Made by a program: the position numbers and the translations under genes | Notes under the pieces: generated by a model | Databases searched by the model: none | Told to the model about the DNA's origin: nothing | Seen by the model: only the letters and a program-made list of their open reading frames with translations | Shown here: positions 51,911 to 60,461 of the stretch, in pieces | Numbering within the stretch: the stretch's first letter is position 1 | Layout: each line of letters opens with the position of its first letter | From: Candidatus Accumulibacter similis | GTDB lineage: Bacteria > Pseudomonadota > Gammaproteobacteria > Burkholderiales > Rhodocyclaceae | Assembly (NCBI GenBank): GCA_013347225.1 | Contig: CP054595.1 | Location: 4,274,415-4,338,414, forward strand | Direction: 5' to 3' | DNA length: 64,000 bases

Positions 51911-53365
51911 ATGAAACAGTGGGAAGTCGTCATCGGCATCGAAACGCATGTGCAGCTGTCGACCAGGGCGAAGATCTTTTCCGGCAGTTCGACCGCCTTT
52001 GGTGCCGCACCCAACCTGCAGGCCAATGCCGTGGACATTGCGCTTCCCGGCGTCCTGCCCGTACTGAACAGGGGAGCGGTCGAATGCGCGATCCGCTTCG
52101 GTCTCGCGGTGGGCGGCGAGGTCGCTGCCAGATCGGTCTTCGCGCGCAAGAACTACTTCTATCCGGACCTGCCCAAGGGCTACCAGATCAGCCAGTACGA
52201 GTTGCCGGTGGTACGTGGCGGCAGCCTGTCCATCCAGGTCGGCGAGGACGAGAAGACGATCGCCCTGACCCGCGCGCACCTCGAGGAGGATGCCGGCAAG
52301 TCGCTGCACGAAGGACTCGGTCCGGCCGCCCAGGGCAGATCGGGAATCGACCTCAACCGCGCCGGAACGCCGCTGCTCGAGATCGTCACCGAACCTGACA
52401 TGCGGTCCGCCGCGGAAGCGGTTGCCTATGCCCGGACACTGCACGCCCTGGTCCGCTGGATCGGTATCTGCGATGGCAACATGCAGGAAGGCTCGTTCCG
52501 CTGCGATGCCAACGTGTCGGTCAGACCAGCCGGCGAAGTCCGTCTGGGCACCCGGCGCGAGATCAAGAACCTCAATTCCTTCCGTTTCCTGCAGCAGGCG
52601 ATCGACTACGAGGTGCGCTGGCAGATCGCCACCATCGAGGACGGCGGCCGCATCGAGCAGGCGACGGTGCTGTTCGACCCCGCCAGCGGCGAGACGCGGG
52701 CGATGCGCTCGAAGGAAGACGCGCACGACTACCGTTACTTTCCCGACCCGGACCTGCTGCCACTGGTCATCGAGCGGCATTGGGTCGAGCAGGTGCGCGC
52801 CGGGTTGCCCGAACTGCCGGCTGCCAGGCGCGAGCGACTGATGAATGATGGCGGGCTGTCCGCTTACGACGCCCGGATCCTGACCGCTTCGCTCGACTTG
52901 GCCAACTACTACGAAGCGACGGTCGCCGCTGCGGGAATCGACAACGCCAAGACATGCGCCAACTGGGTCATGGTCGACCTGGCGGCACGACTGAACCGCG
53001 AAGGCCGGGAGATCAACGAGTCACCGATCTCGGCGACGCAGCTTGGTGGACTGGTTGCCCGCATTGCCGACGGGACGATCTCGACCAACATGGCCCGCAG
53101 GGTCTTCGACGAGCTCTGCGGCGGTGGGCACGCCGCTTCTGCCGACGAGATCATCGCCCGCCAGGGGCTCCAGCAGATCAGTGACAGCAGCGCCCTGACG
53201 GCGCTGATCGACGACTTGCTGGCCGCCAACCCGGGCATGGTTGCCGAGTTCAGGTCGGGCAAGGAAAAGGCTTTCAACGCCTTGGTCGGCCAGGTGATGA
53301 AGGCGACGCGCGGCCAGGCCAACCCGCAACGGGTCAGTGAATTGTTGCGCCAGAAGCTCGGCTGA
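51911..53365 (+). CDS. gatB: Asp-tRNA(Asn)/Glu-tRNA(Gln) amidotransferase subunit B
   Basis: The 484-residue kinase subunit that activates the misacylated aminoacyl end and binds tRNA. WEVVIGIETHVQL at the N-terminus, KNYFYPDLPKGYQISQYE near 75-90, FRCDANVSVRP near 195-205 and KNLNSFRFLQQAI near 217 are typical, and the C-terminal helical and tail domains (about 300-484) are complete. The ATG at 51911 matches the family start; an upstream TTG is possible but adds unrelated residues. Confidence 0.96.
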   Translation: MKQWEVVIGIETHVQLSTRAKIFSGSSTAFGAAPNLQANAVDIALPGVLPVLNRGAVECAIRFGLAVGGEVAARSVFARKNYFYPDLPKGYQISQYELPVVRGGSLSIQVGEDEKTIALTRAHLEEDAGKSLHEGLGPAAQGRSGIDLNRAGTPLLEIVTEPDMRSAAEAVAYARTLHALVRWIGICDGNMQEGSFRCDANVSVRPAGEVRLGTRREIKNLNSFRFLQQAIDYEVRWQIATIEDGGRIEQATVLFDPASGETRAMRSKEDAHDYRYFPDPDLLPLVIERHWVEQVRAGLPELPAARRERLMNDGGLSAYDARILTASLDLANYYEATVAAAGIDNAKTCANWVMVDLAARLNREGREINESPISATQLGGLVARIADGTISTNMARRVFDELCGGGHAASADEIIARQGLQQISDSSALTALIDDLLAANPGMVAEFRSGKEKAFNALVGQVMKATRGQANPQRVSELLRQKLG

Positions 53366-53410
53366 AAGGGCGGTCGGCGGCTGGCTTTCGGGGAAGCCTG
53401 CCGGAGGCCG

Positions 53411-54049
53411 TCAGGGCCGTCCCGCCGGCGGCCGCTTCGAGAGTTCGAGGAAGCGGCGCAGATCCTCGTCGTACTTCAGGCGTATCGCTTCGCGGTCCTT
53501 CTTCTTCGATTCGATCACCGACTCCTGCGCCCTGATCTCCTGGTCGGCATCACGCAAGCCCTTGGCCACGTCGACCGGCAACTGCCGGTTCCTGTAGAAC
53601 TCGGCCTCATCCTCGAAACGCTTGCGCAGACGACGTACCTCGGCAATGCGCTCCTCGGCCGCCTTGATGGCCGCGGCGACGTCCCTTTCGGCGCGCGTCC
53701 GCATCACCTCGATGTCCTTCTCGCTGCCGTATGTGTTCAGCAAGGCCTGGTCCTTGCGTCTCTGCTCGCTGAGCAACCGCTCCTGTTCGCGGCGGCGCTG
53801 CTCTTCGGCCGCCCGCTGGGCGCGCTGCTCAGCGGTCAGTGGCGCCTCGACGGTACGCACCGGCCTGCCCGAGACGCCGATCTCGCGATACGCACGCCCG
53901 ACGCAAACAGCCGGCAGGATGTCACCACAGACCTGCTTGCCCGCTTCGTCGTGACAACAGAAGATCGTCACTCCGGCAAGCGCCGGCGGCGCGCCGGCCA
54001 GTAACGCCAGCAGCAAGAGGCTTCTGCTAGGCGGCACGTGCAATACCAT
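53411..54049 (-). CDS. exported coiled-coil protein of unknown function
   Basis: A 212-residue protein with a signal peptide (cleavage after ALA near residue 25), a short cysteine-containing segment (GVTIFCCHDEAGKQVCGD, about 26-43) resembling the beginning of DUF4124-type proteins, and a long charged coiled coil (about 70-205, rich in Arg/Glu/Gln). The start overlaps the end of pyrE by 23 bp; a GTG at 54037 in the same frame is possible. I cannot assign a function. It faces gatB. Confidence 0.75.
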   Translation of the reverse strand: MVLHVPPSRSLLLLALLAGAPPALAGVTIFCCHDEAGKQVCGDILPAVCVGRAYREIGVSGRPVRTVEAPLTAEQRAQRAAEEQRRREQERLLSEQRRKDQALLNTYGSEKDIEVMRTRAERDVAAAIKAAEERIAEVRRLRKRFEDEAEFYRNRQLPVDVAKGLRDADQEIRAQESVIESKKKDREAIRLKYDEDLRRFLELSKRPPAGRP

Positions 54050-54674
54050 ACTGCCGCCGATAGGCAGCTACCGCCGCTTCGTTCTGCCGCAGTTGCGGAC
54101 TGTTGTGGAGAAAGCCCATCAGATCGTCCAGCGTCGCGACGCAGACCACGGGCATTCCGTAATCCCGCTCGACCTCCTGCACCGCCGACAACTCTCCCTG
54201 GCCCCGTTCCATGCGGTCCAGGGCGATGACGACACCGCAGGGCGAAGCACCCGCGGCGCGGATCAGCCCGACCGACTCGCGGATCGAGGTGCCAGCGGTG
54301 ATCACATCATCGATGATCAGGACGCGACCGGCGAGTGATGCCCCGACGATGCTGCCGCCCTCACCGTGGTCCTTGGCCTCCTTGCGATTGAAGGAAAACG
54401 GCAGATTGAGTCCTCGCCGCGCGAGTGCGACCGCAACCACGGCCACCAGCGGAATACCCTTGTAAGCCGGACCGAACAGGCCGTCGACAACGATCCCGCT
54501 GGCGGTGATCGCGTTGGCGTAGAATTCGGCCAGCCGGTCGAGGGCGGCGCCATCGTTGAACAGGCCGGCGTTGAAGAAATACGGCGACAGTCGGCCACCC
54601 TTGGTTGTGAACTCGCCGAAGCGGAGCACCTCCTGCGCCACCGCGAATTCGATGAACTGCTGTCGGAAATCCAT
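54027..54674 (-). CDS. pyrE: orotate phosphoribosyltransferase
   Basis: A 215-residue type I phosphoribosyltransferase that joins orotate to PRPP in pyrimidine synthesis. FTTKGGRLSPYFFNAG near residue 22-37, GPAYKGIPL near 68 and the PRPP-binding loop VLIIDDVITAGTSIRES near 118-134 are intact. The ATG at 54674 lies 42 bp from the divergent start of exodeoxyribonuclease III, so their control regions overlap. Confidence 0.97.
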   Translation of the reverse strand: MDFRQQFIEFAVAQEVLRFGEFTTKGGRLSPYFFNAGLFNDGAALDRLAEFYANAITASGIVVDGLFGPAYKGIPLVAVVAVALARRGLNLPFSFNRKEAKDHGEGGSIVGASLAGRVLIIDDVITAGTSIRESVGLIRAAGASPCGVVIALDRMERGQGELSAVQEVERDYGMPVVCVATLDDLMGFLHNSPQLRQNEAAVAAYRRQYGIARAA

Positions 54675-54716
54675 GTACTTATCTTCAATGAAAGCCGGTC
54701 GCGGCGCCGGACAGGT

Positions 54717-55517
54717 ATGTTACGCATCATTACGCTGAACCTCAATGGCATTCGATCGGCCTGTCGCCGGGGGTTATTGCCCTGGCTCGCCGTGCAGGAC
54801 GCCGACGTCGTTTGCGTCCAGGAACTGCGCGCCGACGCAGCCAACCTCGACGAGCAGATGCGGGCACCAGCGGGACTGCATGCCTACTACCGCCATGCCC
54901 AAAGAAAGGGCTACAGCGGCGTCGGCCTGTGGTGCCGGACAAGACCCGACCGGGTGATCGATCACCTTGGCAGTGCCGAGTTCGACGCTGAAGGCCGCTA
55001 CCTGCGTGCCGATTTCGGCCGGCTGTCGGTGGTATCGCTCTACCAGCCATCGGGGTCCAGCTCGGCTGAACGGCAGCAAGCCAAGTACCGCTTCATGGCG
55101 CTGATCGGCCCGCATCTGAAACGCCTCGCCGCCAGTGGCCGCGAGATCATCGTCTGCGGCGACTGGAACATAGCGCACCAGGAGATCGATCTCAGGAACT
55201 GGCGCAGCAACCGCGGCAATTCAGGCTTTCTGCCCGAGGAGCGAGCCTGGGTCAGCCGCCTTCTGAATGAGGACGGCTGGTGCGACGTCTACCGACGGCT
55301 GCACCCAGAGGCCACTGGCGACTCATACACCTGGTGGTCCAATCGCGGACAGGCGTGGGCGAAGAATGTCGGCTGGCGGCTGGATTACCAACTGGCAACG
55401 ACAGACATCGCCGGCACGGCCCGACGCGCCGCCATCTACAAGCGGGAGCGCTTCAGCGACCACGCCCCATTGACCATCGATTACGACTACGCTCTGGCAG
55501 CCAGCGACAGACATTGA
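54717..55517 (+). CDS. exodeoxyribonuclease III (AP endonuclease family)
   Basis: A 266-residue ExoA/Xth-type nuclease that cleaves at abasic sites and trims 3' ends. Catalytic blocks of the EEP fold are visible: LNLNGIRSA (Asn9), CVQELRAD (Glu36), GDWNIAHQEIDL near residue 148 (Asp and Asn), WRLDYQLA near 223 (Asp) and RFSDHAPL near 248 (Asp-His). Compared with the EEP protein at 13829, this is the ordinary DNA-repair member. It is divergent from pyrE. Confidence 0.93.
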   Translation: MLRIITLNLNGIRSACRRGLLPWLAVQDADVVCVQELRADAANLDEQMRAPAGLHAYYRHAQRKGYSGVGLWCRTRPDRVIDHLGSAEFDAEGRYLRADFGRLSVVSLYQPSGSSSAERQQAKYRFMALIGPHLKRLAASGREIIVCGDWNIAHQEIDLRNWRSNRGNSGFLPEERAWVSRLLNEDGWCDVYRRLHPEATGDSYTWWSNRGQAWAKNVGWRLDYQLATTDIAGTARRAAIYKRERFSDHAPLTIDYDYALAASDRH

Positions 55518-55534
55518 TCTTCGCCGGCGTTTTC

Positions 55535-55540
55535 TATAAT
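55535..55540 (+). promoter_or_regulatory. consensus -10 box for the ElaB/YqjE/YqjK set
   Basis: A perfect TATAAT lies 73 bp before the ATG at 55613. The -35 is TTGATC at a short 15-bp spacing or CATTGA at 17 bp. Confidence 0.55.
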
Positions 55541-55612
55541 GTGAAGGACTCGTAGAGAGCCCCCGTAGCAGCCGTGCCCTTTCCGTCATCACCTTCCACT
55601 GTGAGGCCCACA

Positions 55613-55933
55613 ATGTCTGAAGTCACTGATCTTTCCACCGCCAACAAACAGAAACTCGTCTCCGACATGAAGGTCGTGGTCGCCGACGCAGAGGAGATCC
55701 TGCGCGCCACCGCCGGCGTTGCGGGCGACAAGATGGGCGATCTGCGCGAGCGCTTCGGCGAGCGACTGCGCGACGCCCGCATCCGGCTCGCTGACGCCGA
55801 AGCGGCGCTGGTCGACCGCACCAAGGCCGCGGCACGCGCCACTGACGATTACGTGCATGAAAACCCGTGGCGCGCAGTCGGCCTGGCTGCAGCCGTCGGC
55901 CTGCTGCTTGGCGTGATCATCGGCCGTCGCTGA
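55613..55933 (+). CDS. ElaB/YqjD/DUF883-family membrane-anchored protein
   Basis: A 106-residue protein with a helical, charged N-terminal region (about 10-80) and one C-terminal membrane helix (NPWRAVGLAAAVGLLLGVIIGRR, in pieces, residues 84-106), the exact layout of ElaB/YqjD. E. coli relatives bind stationary-phase ribosomes at the membrane. The ATG at 55613 is chosen by family comparison. It is first of three likely co-transcribed genes. Confidence 0.9.
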   Translation: MSEVTDLSTANKQKLVSDMKVVVADAEEILRATAGVAGDKMGDLRERFGERLRDARIRLADAEAALVDRTKAAARATDDYVHENPWRAVGLAAAVGLLLGVIIGRR

Positions 55934-55947
55934 TCAGCGCGGACGCG

Positions 55948-56358
55948 ATGAGCGACCGCTCCAGCGGTGTCAGCGGCGGCATCCTGGCGGCGACGAAGAA
56001 CGGCGCCGCGACACTGCTGGCAACCGGCCGCACACGTCTCGAACTGCTCGGCAACGAGTTCGGCGAGGAGAAGCTGCGCGCCATCCGCCTGCTGCTGCTG
56101 GCGCAGATGGCGAGCTTCTGCCTGATCGTCGGCACGATCCTGCTGATTGGCTTGGTGACCGTTCTCTTCTGGGAGCAACGGGTGGTGCTGCTGAGCGTTC
56201 TCGGAACCGCCTTCCTGCTTGGCGGTGGCGTCGCCCTGCTGGCACTGCGGCGCGCCTCGCGCGGTCGCCGGCACCTGTTCACCACGAGCATCGCCGAACT
56301 CGAGCAGGACATCCGTTTGTTGCAGGGTGCTGCGCGCAGTGAACCAAAAGCTGATTGA
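55948..56358 (+). CDS. YqjE-like phage-holin-family membrane protein
   Basis: A 136-residue protein with two hydrophobic segments (about 48-72 and 82-102) and charged ends, of the YqjE/Actino-holin/phage-holin superfamily III. In E. coli yqjD-yqjE-yqjK form one operon; the same order occurs here. Function is unknown. The start is 14 bp after the preceding stop. Confidence 0.87.
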   Translation: MSDRSSGVSGGILAATKNGAATLLATGRTRLELLGNEFGEEKLRAIRLLLLAQMASFCLIVGTILLIGLVTVLFWEQRVVLLSVLGTAFLLGGGVALLALRRASRGRRHLFTTSIAELEQDIRLLQGAARSEPKAD

Positions 56359-56659
56359 CCTCGCTGTCGAGCGCGGCCGGTTGCTCGAGCGCATCAGCAG
56401 CCAGCGCCAGTTGCTCGCGCAGCAGTTGCAGCCGCTGGGCGAGGCAATGGGAACCGCCGACCGCGTCGTCGCTGGCGCACGCGACTGCGGCGACTACCTC
56501 AAGCGGCATCCGGAGCTGGTCGCGACGAGCGTCGCCGTGCTCGTCATCCTGCGACCGAGCCGCGTCTGGCGCTGGGCCAGGCGTGGCATCGTTGCCTGGC
56601 GCACTTGGCGCATGCTGCGCCGGGAGCTGTCACAGCTGGGGCTCGTCGACCGCGCCTGA
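56339..56659 (+). CDS. YqjK-like small protein
   Basis: A 106-residue protein beginning at a GTG that overlaps the end of the YqjE-like gene. The N-terminal helix (LAVERGRLLERISSQRQLLAQQL, in pieces) and the late LVILRPSRVWRWARRG and WRTWR motifs are those of YqjK-like proteins, with one membrane-like segment around residues 58-72. Function unknown. Another GTG at 56327 is a possible start. Confidence 0.78.
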   Translation: MNQKLIDLAVERGRLLERISSQRQLLAQQLQPLGEAMGTADRVVAGARDCGDYLKRHPELVATSVAVLVILRPSRVWRWARRGIVAWRTWRMLRRELSQLGLVDRA

Positions 56660-56740
56660 CCGGTCCCGCCGACAGGCAGGTTGAACGCGCCGCTGCCACA
56701 TCGCCCGGACAACAGCAGGTGCTGGGGTGCATCGGCAGCC

Positions 56741-57472
56741 TCAGCTCCACGCTCCCAAGGCCAGCATCTGCCGGGTCGCTGCCGCCGCCCAGCCACGATT
56801 CGCCGCCGGACTTGCCGGGCTCGGATGCAGCACGCGAGCGATTCGCACTGACGTCCCGGCCAAGGCCACGGCCGCCCGCTCCGCGGCGAATGCACCGATG
56901 CCGATCACCCAGGCAGGCTGCAGGACCGAGACCACTAGCCTGAGGTGCACGTCACAGGCGGCGTGCAGTGGCTCGGCCTCGGCTGCCGGCAGCTTGTCGG
57001 GCGTCAGGTTGCGGCCGTGATCGAAAAAGGCGAGCGGGCAGTAATTGGCAACGAAGTGCTCGGCGAAGAACGCATCGGCACTGCCGAAGCGCTCGCGGAA
57101 CAACCCCCACAACCGTCGCCCGCTGACCTCTGAGCGTGTGCAGGCAAAGCCTTCGACTGGCCGCCACGGATTCTCCAGCAAGGGCTTCGCGACTTCCACC
57201 TGGATACCGAGCCAGTCCCGCACGGCGGTCACCTCGCCAAACGGAACGCCAGTCTGCACCATCCCGAAAGGACCCGGATTCATGCCGAGAAACAGGATCT
57301 TGCGGGCACTGGCCGCATAGCGGCGAAGATAGCACTCGTGGCCAGACCAGGCATACCTCAGCGGATCGTAAACGTGGCTGATGGGCGGCCCGAAGCTGAG
57401 CCGCGACAGCCGGACGGACAATTCGCGGGCGGCAGCGATCAGGGCCGCGGCGACGGTGGCGTCACGTTCCAC
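56741..57472 (-). CDS. SMUG1-like uracil-DNA glycosylase
   Basis: A 243-residue uracil-DNA glycosylase superfamily member closest to SMUG1. ILFLGMNPGPFGMVQTGVPFG near residue 59-79 (in pieces) is the catalytic motif with GMNPG, as in SMUG1, and LHPSPASPAANRGW near 216-229 is the minor-groove wedge with HPSP. It would remove uracil or oxidised pyrimidines such as hydroxymethyluracil. The GTG at 57472 overlaps the ampG 3' end by 34 bp, and no better start is seen. It is the last gene of metX-metW-ampG-glycosylase. Confidence 0.88.
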   Translation of the reverse strand: MERDATVAAALIAAARELSVRLSRLSFGPPISHVYDPLRYAWSGHECYLRRYAASARKILFLGMNPGPFGMVQTGVPFGEVTAVRDWLGIQVEVAKPLLENPWRPVEGFACTRSEVSGRRLWGLFRERFGSADAFFAEHFVANYCPLAFFDHGRNLTPDKLPAAEAEPLHAACDVHLRLVVSVLQPAWVIGIGAFAAERAAVALAGTSVRIARVLHPSPASPAANRGWAAAATRQMLALGAWS

Positions 57473-58701
57473 GGCGCGACCTTCAGCAGCAGTGCCATTC
57501 CTGGCGCGGCCAGCAGGAAGCAGAGGATGAAGAAGCTGAACCAGCCGACCGCCTCGACCAGCGCGCCGGCACCGGCATTGATGAAGGTACGCGGGACGGC
57601 GGCCAGGCTGGTGAACAGGGCGAACTGCGTAGCGGTGAAGGCCGGATTCGTGGCGCGCGCGATGAAGGCGGTGAAGGCTGCGGTCCCGAGCCCGACCCCG
57701 AGATACTCGGCGGCAATGACGCTCGCCAGCGCTGCCCGGTCGACGCCGTCGATGCTCGTCTGGACCCCACGCCAGGCGAGCCAGGCGAAGCCCAGAATGG
57801 TGACCATCTGGACCACGCCAAAGAGCCAGAGTGCGCGGTTGATTCCCAGTCGCACCATCCAGATGCCACCGAGCAGGCCGCCAAAGACCGCTGGCCAGAG
57901 TCCGGCATGCTTGGCGATGACGCCGATATCGGTCTTGCTGTACCCCAGATCGAGGTAGAAGGGTGTTGACAGCGCCGTCGCCAGCGAATCGCCGAGCTTG
58001 TACAGGAAGATGAAGCCGAGCACCAGCAGCGCACCCGACCAGCCCTGGCGGCCGACGAACTCGTGGAAGGGTTCGACCACCGCCTGGCGCAGCGTCTTCG
58101 GCGCGCCGGAGACGCCCGGCTCGGCAACCAGCAGCGCCATCACCATGCCCGGCAGCATGAAGGCGGCAGTGATCCAGAACACCTGTGCCCAGGGCAGCAG
58201 ATCGGCAAGAATGAGTGACAGGGAACCCGGCACCAGCCCGGCGACGCGGTAGGCATTGACATGAACCGAGTTGCCGAGCCCGAGTTCCTGGTCACTCAGG
58301 ATCTCGCGCCGAAAGGCATCGAGCGCGATGTCCTGCGTTGCCGACAGGAAGGCCAGCGCCACCGACAGCCAGACGACGGACGTCAGATTGGCCGCGGGGG
58401 AAAAGCCGCCGAGAAGGCCGATCGACAACAGGAGACCGATCTGCGACAGCAACATCCAGCCACGCCGCCGACCGAGTGGCAGACGATAGCGGTCGAGCAG
58501 CGGCGCCCAGAGAAACTTCCACGTATAGGGGAACTGGATCAACGCAAACAGGCCGATGGTCTTCAGATCGACACTCTCGCTGCGCAGCCATGCCGGCAGC
58601 AGGTTGAGCAAGAGGTAGAGCGGCATGCCGGAGCTGAAGCCGGTCAGAACACAGATCAGCATCCGCCTGGTCAGTAGCAGGCGCAGCCAATCAGGCATCA
58701 T
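57439..58701 (-). CDS. AmpG-family muropeptide transporter
   Basis: A 420-residue major-facilitator protein with 12 helices. TGFSSGMPLYLLLNLLPAWL near residue 20 (in pieces), LIQFPYTWKFLWAPLLDRY near 54-72 and SATQDIALDAFR near 120-131 are those of AmpG, which imports anhydro-muropeptides for cell-wall recycling. E. coli AmpG has 491 residues; the last two helices of that protein are missing, as in many betaproteobacterial homologues. Its start overlaps metW (ATGATG/TGA). Confidence 0.88.
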   Translation of the reverse strand: MMPDWLRLLLTRRMLICVLTGFSSGMPLYLLLNLLPAWLRSESVDLKTIGLFALIQFPYTWKFLWAPLLDRYRLPLGRRRGWMLLSQIGLLLSIGLLGGFSPAANLTSVVWLSVALAFLSATQDIALDAFRREILSDQELGLGNSVHVNAYRVAGLVPGSLSLILADLLPWAQVFWITAAFMLPGMVMALLVAEPGVSGAPKTLRQAVVEPFHEFVGRQGWSGALLVLGFIFLYKLGDSLATALSTPFYLDLGYSKTDIGVIAKHAGLWPAVFGGLLGGIWMVRLGINRALWLFGVVQMVTILGFAWLAWRGVQTSIDGVDRAALASVIAAEYLGVGLGTAAFTAFIARATNPAFTATQFALFTSLAAVPRTFINAGAGALVEAVGWFSFFILCFLLAAPGMALLLKVAPWNVTPPSPRP

Positions 58702-59324
58702 CTGCTGCCGCGCCCGAGACGATAGAAGGCCAGGCTGCCGTTGAGGTTGGGGTCTTCGCTGACCTCGCGGCCTGCTTCATCGAAGGTCAGGCGCTCGCGA
58801 ATGTCGATGCCGAGCCTTGCACAGAGATCCTCGAAGTCGGCGATGGTGAAGAAACGCACGTTCGGCGTATCGAACCAGTCGTAGGGCAGATCCTCGGAAA
58901 CCGGCATGCGCCCGGCAGCGATCGCGGCGCGATTGGCGCGGTAGGCAAAGTTGGGAAAGCTGACCACCGCTTCGTCGGCGACACGCAGCATTTCGTTGAG
59001 GATGCCTTCCGTGGCATGCATCGTCTGCAGCGCCTGCGAGATGATCACGTGATCGAAAGACTTGTCCTCGAAGCCGGAAAGCCCGCACTCGATGTCCATC
59101 TGGATGACGTCGACGCCGTTGCGGATGCAACCGAGAACGCTGTCGCCGTCGATCTCGACTCCGTAACCGCTGACGTCGCGTGTCTCGCTGAGGTAGCGCA
59201 GCAGCCTGCCGTCACCACAACCGAGATCAAGAACGCGCTCGCCAGGCGGAATCCAGCCGGCAATGACGGCAAAGTCGAAACGCTCCCGCTGTTCCGCCTT
59301 GACCCTTCGCTCGTGTTCGGTCAT
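58698..59324 (-). CDS. metW: methionine biosynthesis protein MetW
   Basis: A 208-residue class I methyltransferase-fold protein. VLDLGCGDGRLLRYL near residue 30-44 is the SAM-binding motif I, and QTMHATEGILNEMLRV near 95-110 (in pieces) is typical for MetW. It works with MetX in homoserine acylation in bacteria where the two are paired; how it helps is not settled. The metX stop overlaps its ATG (ATGA). Confidence 0.94.
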   Translation of the reverse strand: MTEHERRVKAEQRERFDFAVIAGWIPPGERVLDLGCGDGRLLRYLSETRDVSGYGVEIDGDSVLGCIRNGVDVIQMDIECGLSGFEDKSFDHVIISQALQTMHATEGILNEMLRVADEAVVSFPNFAYRANRAAIAAGRMPVSEDLPYDWFDTPNVRFFTIADFEDLCARLGIDIRERLTFDEAGREVSEDPNLNGSLAFYRLGRGSR

Positions 59325-60454
59325 ACGGCGATGTTCTCCAGATAGGCGCGCAACAGGGCATGATAATGGGGATCGTCAAGCAGGAACGAGTCGTGTCCGG
59401 CATCACATTCGATCTCGGCGTAAGCCACGTGCAGTCGATTGTGCAGAAGGGCGAAGACGATCTCCCGAGACCGCGCCGGCGCGAAGCGCCAGTCGGTCGA
59501 AAAACTGGCGACGAAAAAGCTCGCCTTCGCACGGGCGAGGGCGGCGGCGAGGTTACCGTCGTACTCATAGGCAGGGTCGAAATAGTCCAGCGCCTTGGTC
59601 ATCATCAGATAGGTGTTGGCATCGAAGAAACGCGCGAACTTGTCGCCCTGATGACGCAGGTACGACTCGACCTCGAAATCGACGTCGTAGCTGAACTTGT
59701 GCTCTCCATGCCGCAACTGGCGACCGAATTTCTCGCCCATCTGGCTATCGGAAAGATAGGTGATGTGGCCGACCATTCGCGCCAGCCGCAGCCCGCGGGT
59801 CGGGATGACGCCATTTTCGGCATAGTGGCCACCGTGAAAGTCGGGGTCGGACACGATCGCCTGCCGCGCCACCTCGTTGAAAGCGATGTTCTGTGCCGAC
59901 AGCTTGGGCGCCGAGGCGATCACCAGCGCATGCCGGATGCGCTCCGGAAACTGTAGCGACCACGCCAGTGCCTGCATGCCGCCGAGGCTCCCGCCGACGA
60001 CTGCCGCCCAGGTGGCAATACCGAGGTGGTCTGCCAGGCGTGCCTGTGCCGCCACCCAATCCTCGACCGTCACCATCGGAAAATCGGCGCCGTAGCGCCT
60101 GCCGGTTTCGGGATTGACGGACAGCGGTCCGGTGGAGCCATAGCAGCCGCCGAGGTTGTTGACGCCGACGACGAAGAACTTCCGCGTGTCGAGCGGCTTC
60201 CCCGGACCGACCAGATTGTCCCACCAGCCGACGTTCTCCGAATCGTCAGCGTAGTGACCGGCGATATGGTGGCTGCCGGAAAGCGCATGGCAGACCAGGA
60301 CCGCGTTCGAACGCTCGGCATTGAGCGTGCCATAGGTCTCGAACACGAGTTCGAAACCGGGCAGCTCGGCACCGCTCTTGAGCAGCAAGGGCGCAGCGAA
60401 CCGCACTCGTTGCGCGGCGACGACTCCGACGGAATTCTCTGATGATCTCACCAT
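59321..60454 (-). CDS. metX: homoserine O-acyltransferase MetX
   Basis: A 377-residue alpha/beta-hydrolase that acylates homoserine, the first step to methionine. CHALSGSHH near residue 55, VVGGSLGGMQAL near 148-159 (nucleophile Ser) and DAGHDSFLLD near 353 (catalytic His) are intact, and VGWWDNLVGPGKP near 74-86 is a family block. Paired with metW, betaproteobacterial homologues often use succinyl-CoA rather than acetyl-CoA; the sequence alone does not settle it. The ATG at 60454 is chosen by family start. Confidence 0.93.
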   Translation of the reverse strand: MVRSSENSVGVVAAQRVRFAAPLLLKSGAELPGFELVFETYGTLNAERSNAVLVCHALSGSHHIAGHYADDSENVGWWDNLVGPGKPLDTRKFFVVGVNNLGGCYGSTGPLSVNPETGRRYGADFPMVTVEDWVAAQARLADHLGIATWAAVVGGSLGGMQALAWSLQFPERIRHALVIASAPKLSAQNIAFNEVARQAIVSDPDFHGGHYAENGVIPTRGLRLARMVGHITYLSDSQMGEKFGRQLRHGEHKFSYDVDFEVESYLRHQGDKFARFFDANTYLMMTKALDYFDPAYEYDGNLAAALARAKASFFVASFSTDWRFAPARSREIVFALLHNRLHVAYAEIECDAGHDSFLLDDPHYHALLRAYLENIAV

Positions 60455-60461
60455 CACATCG

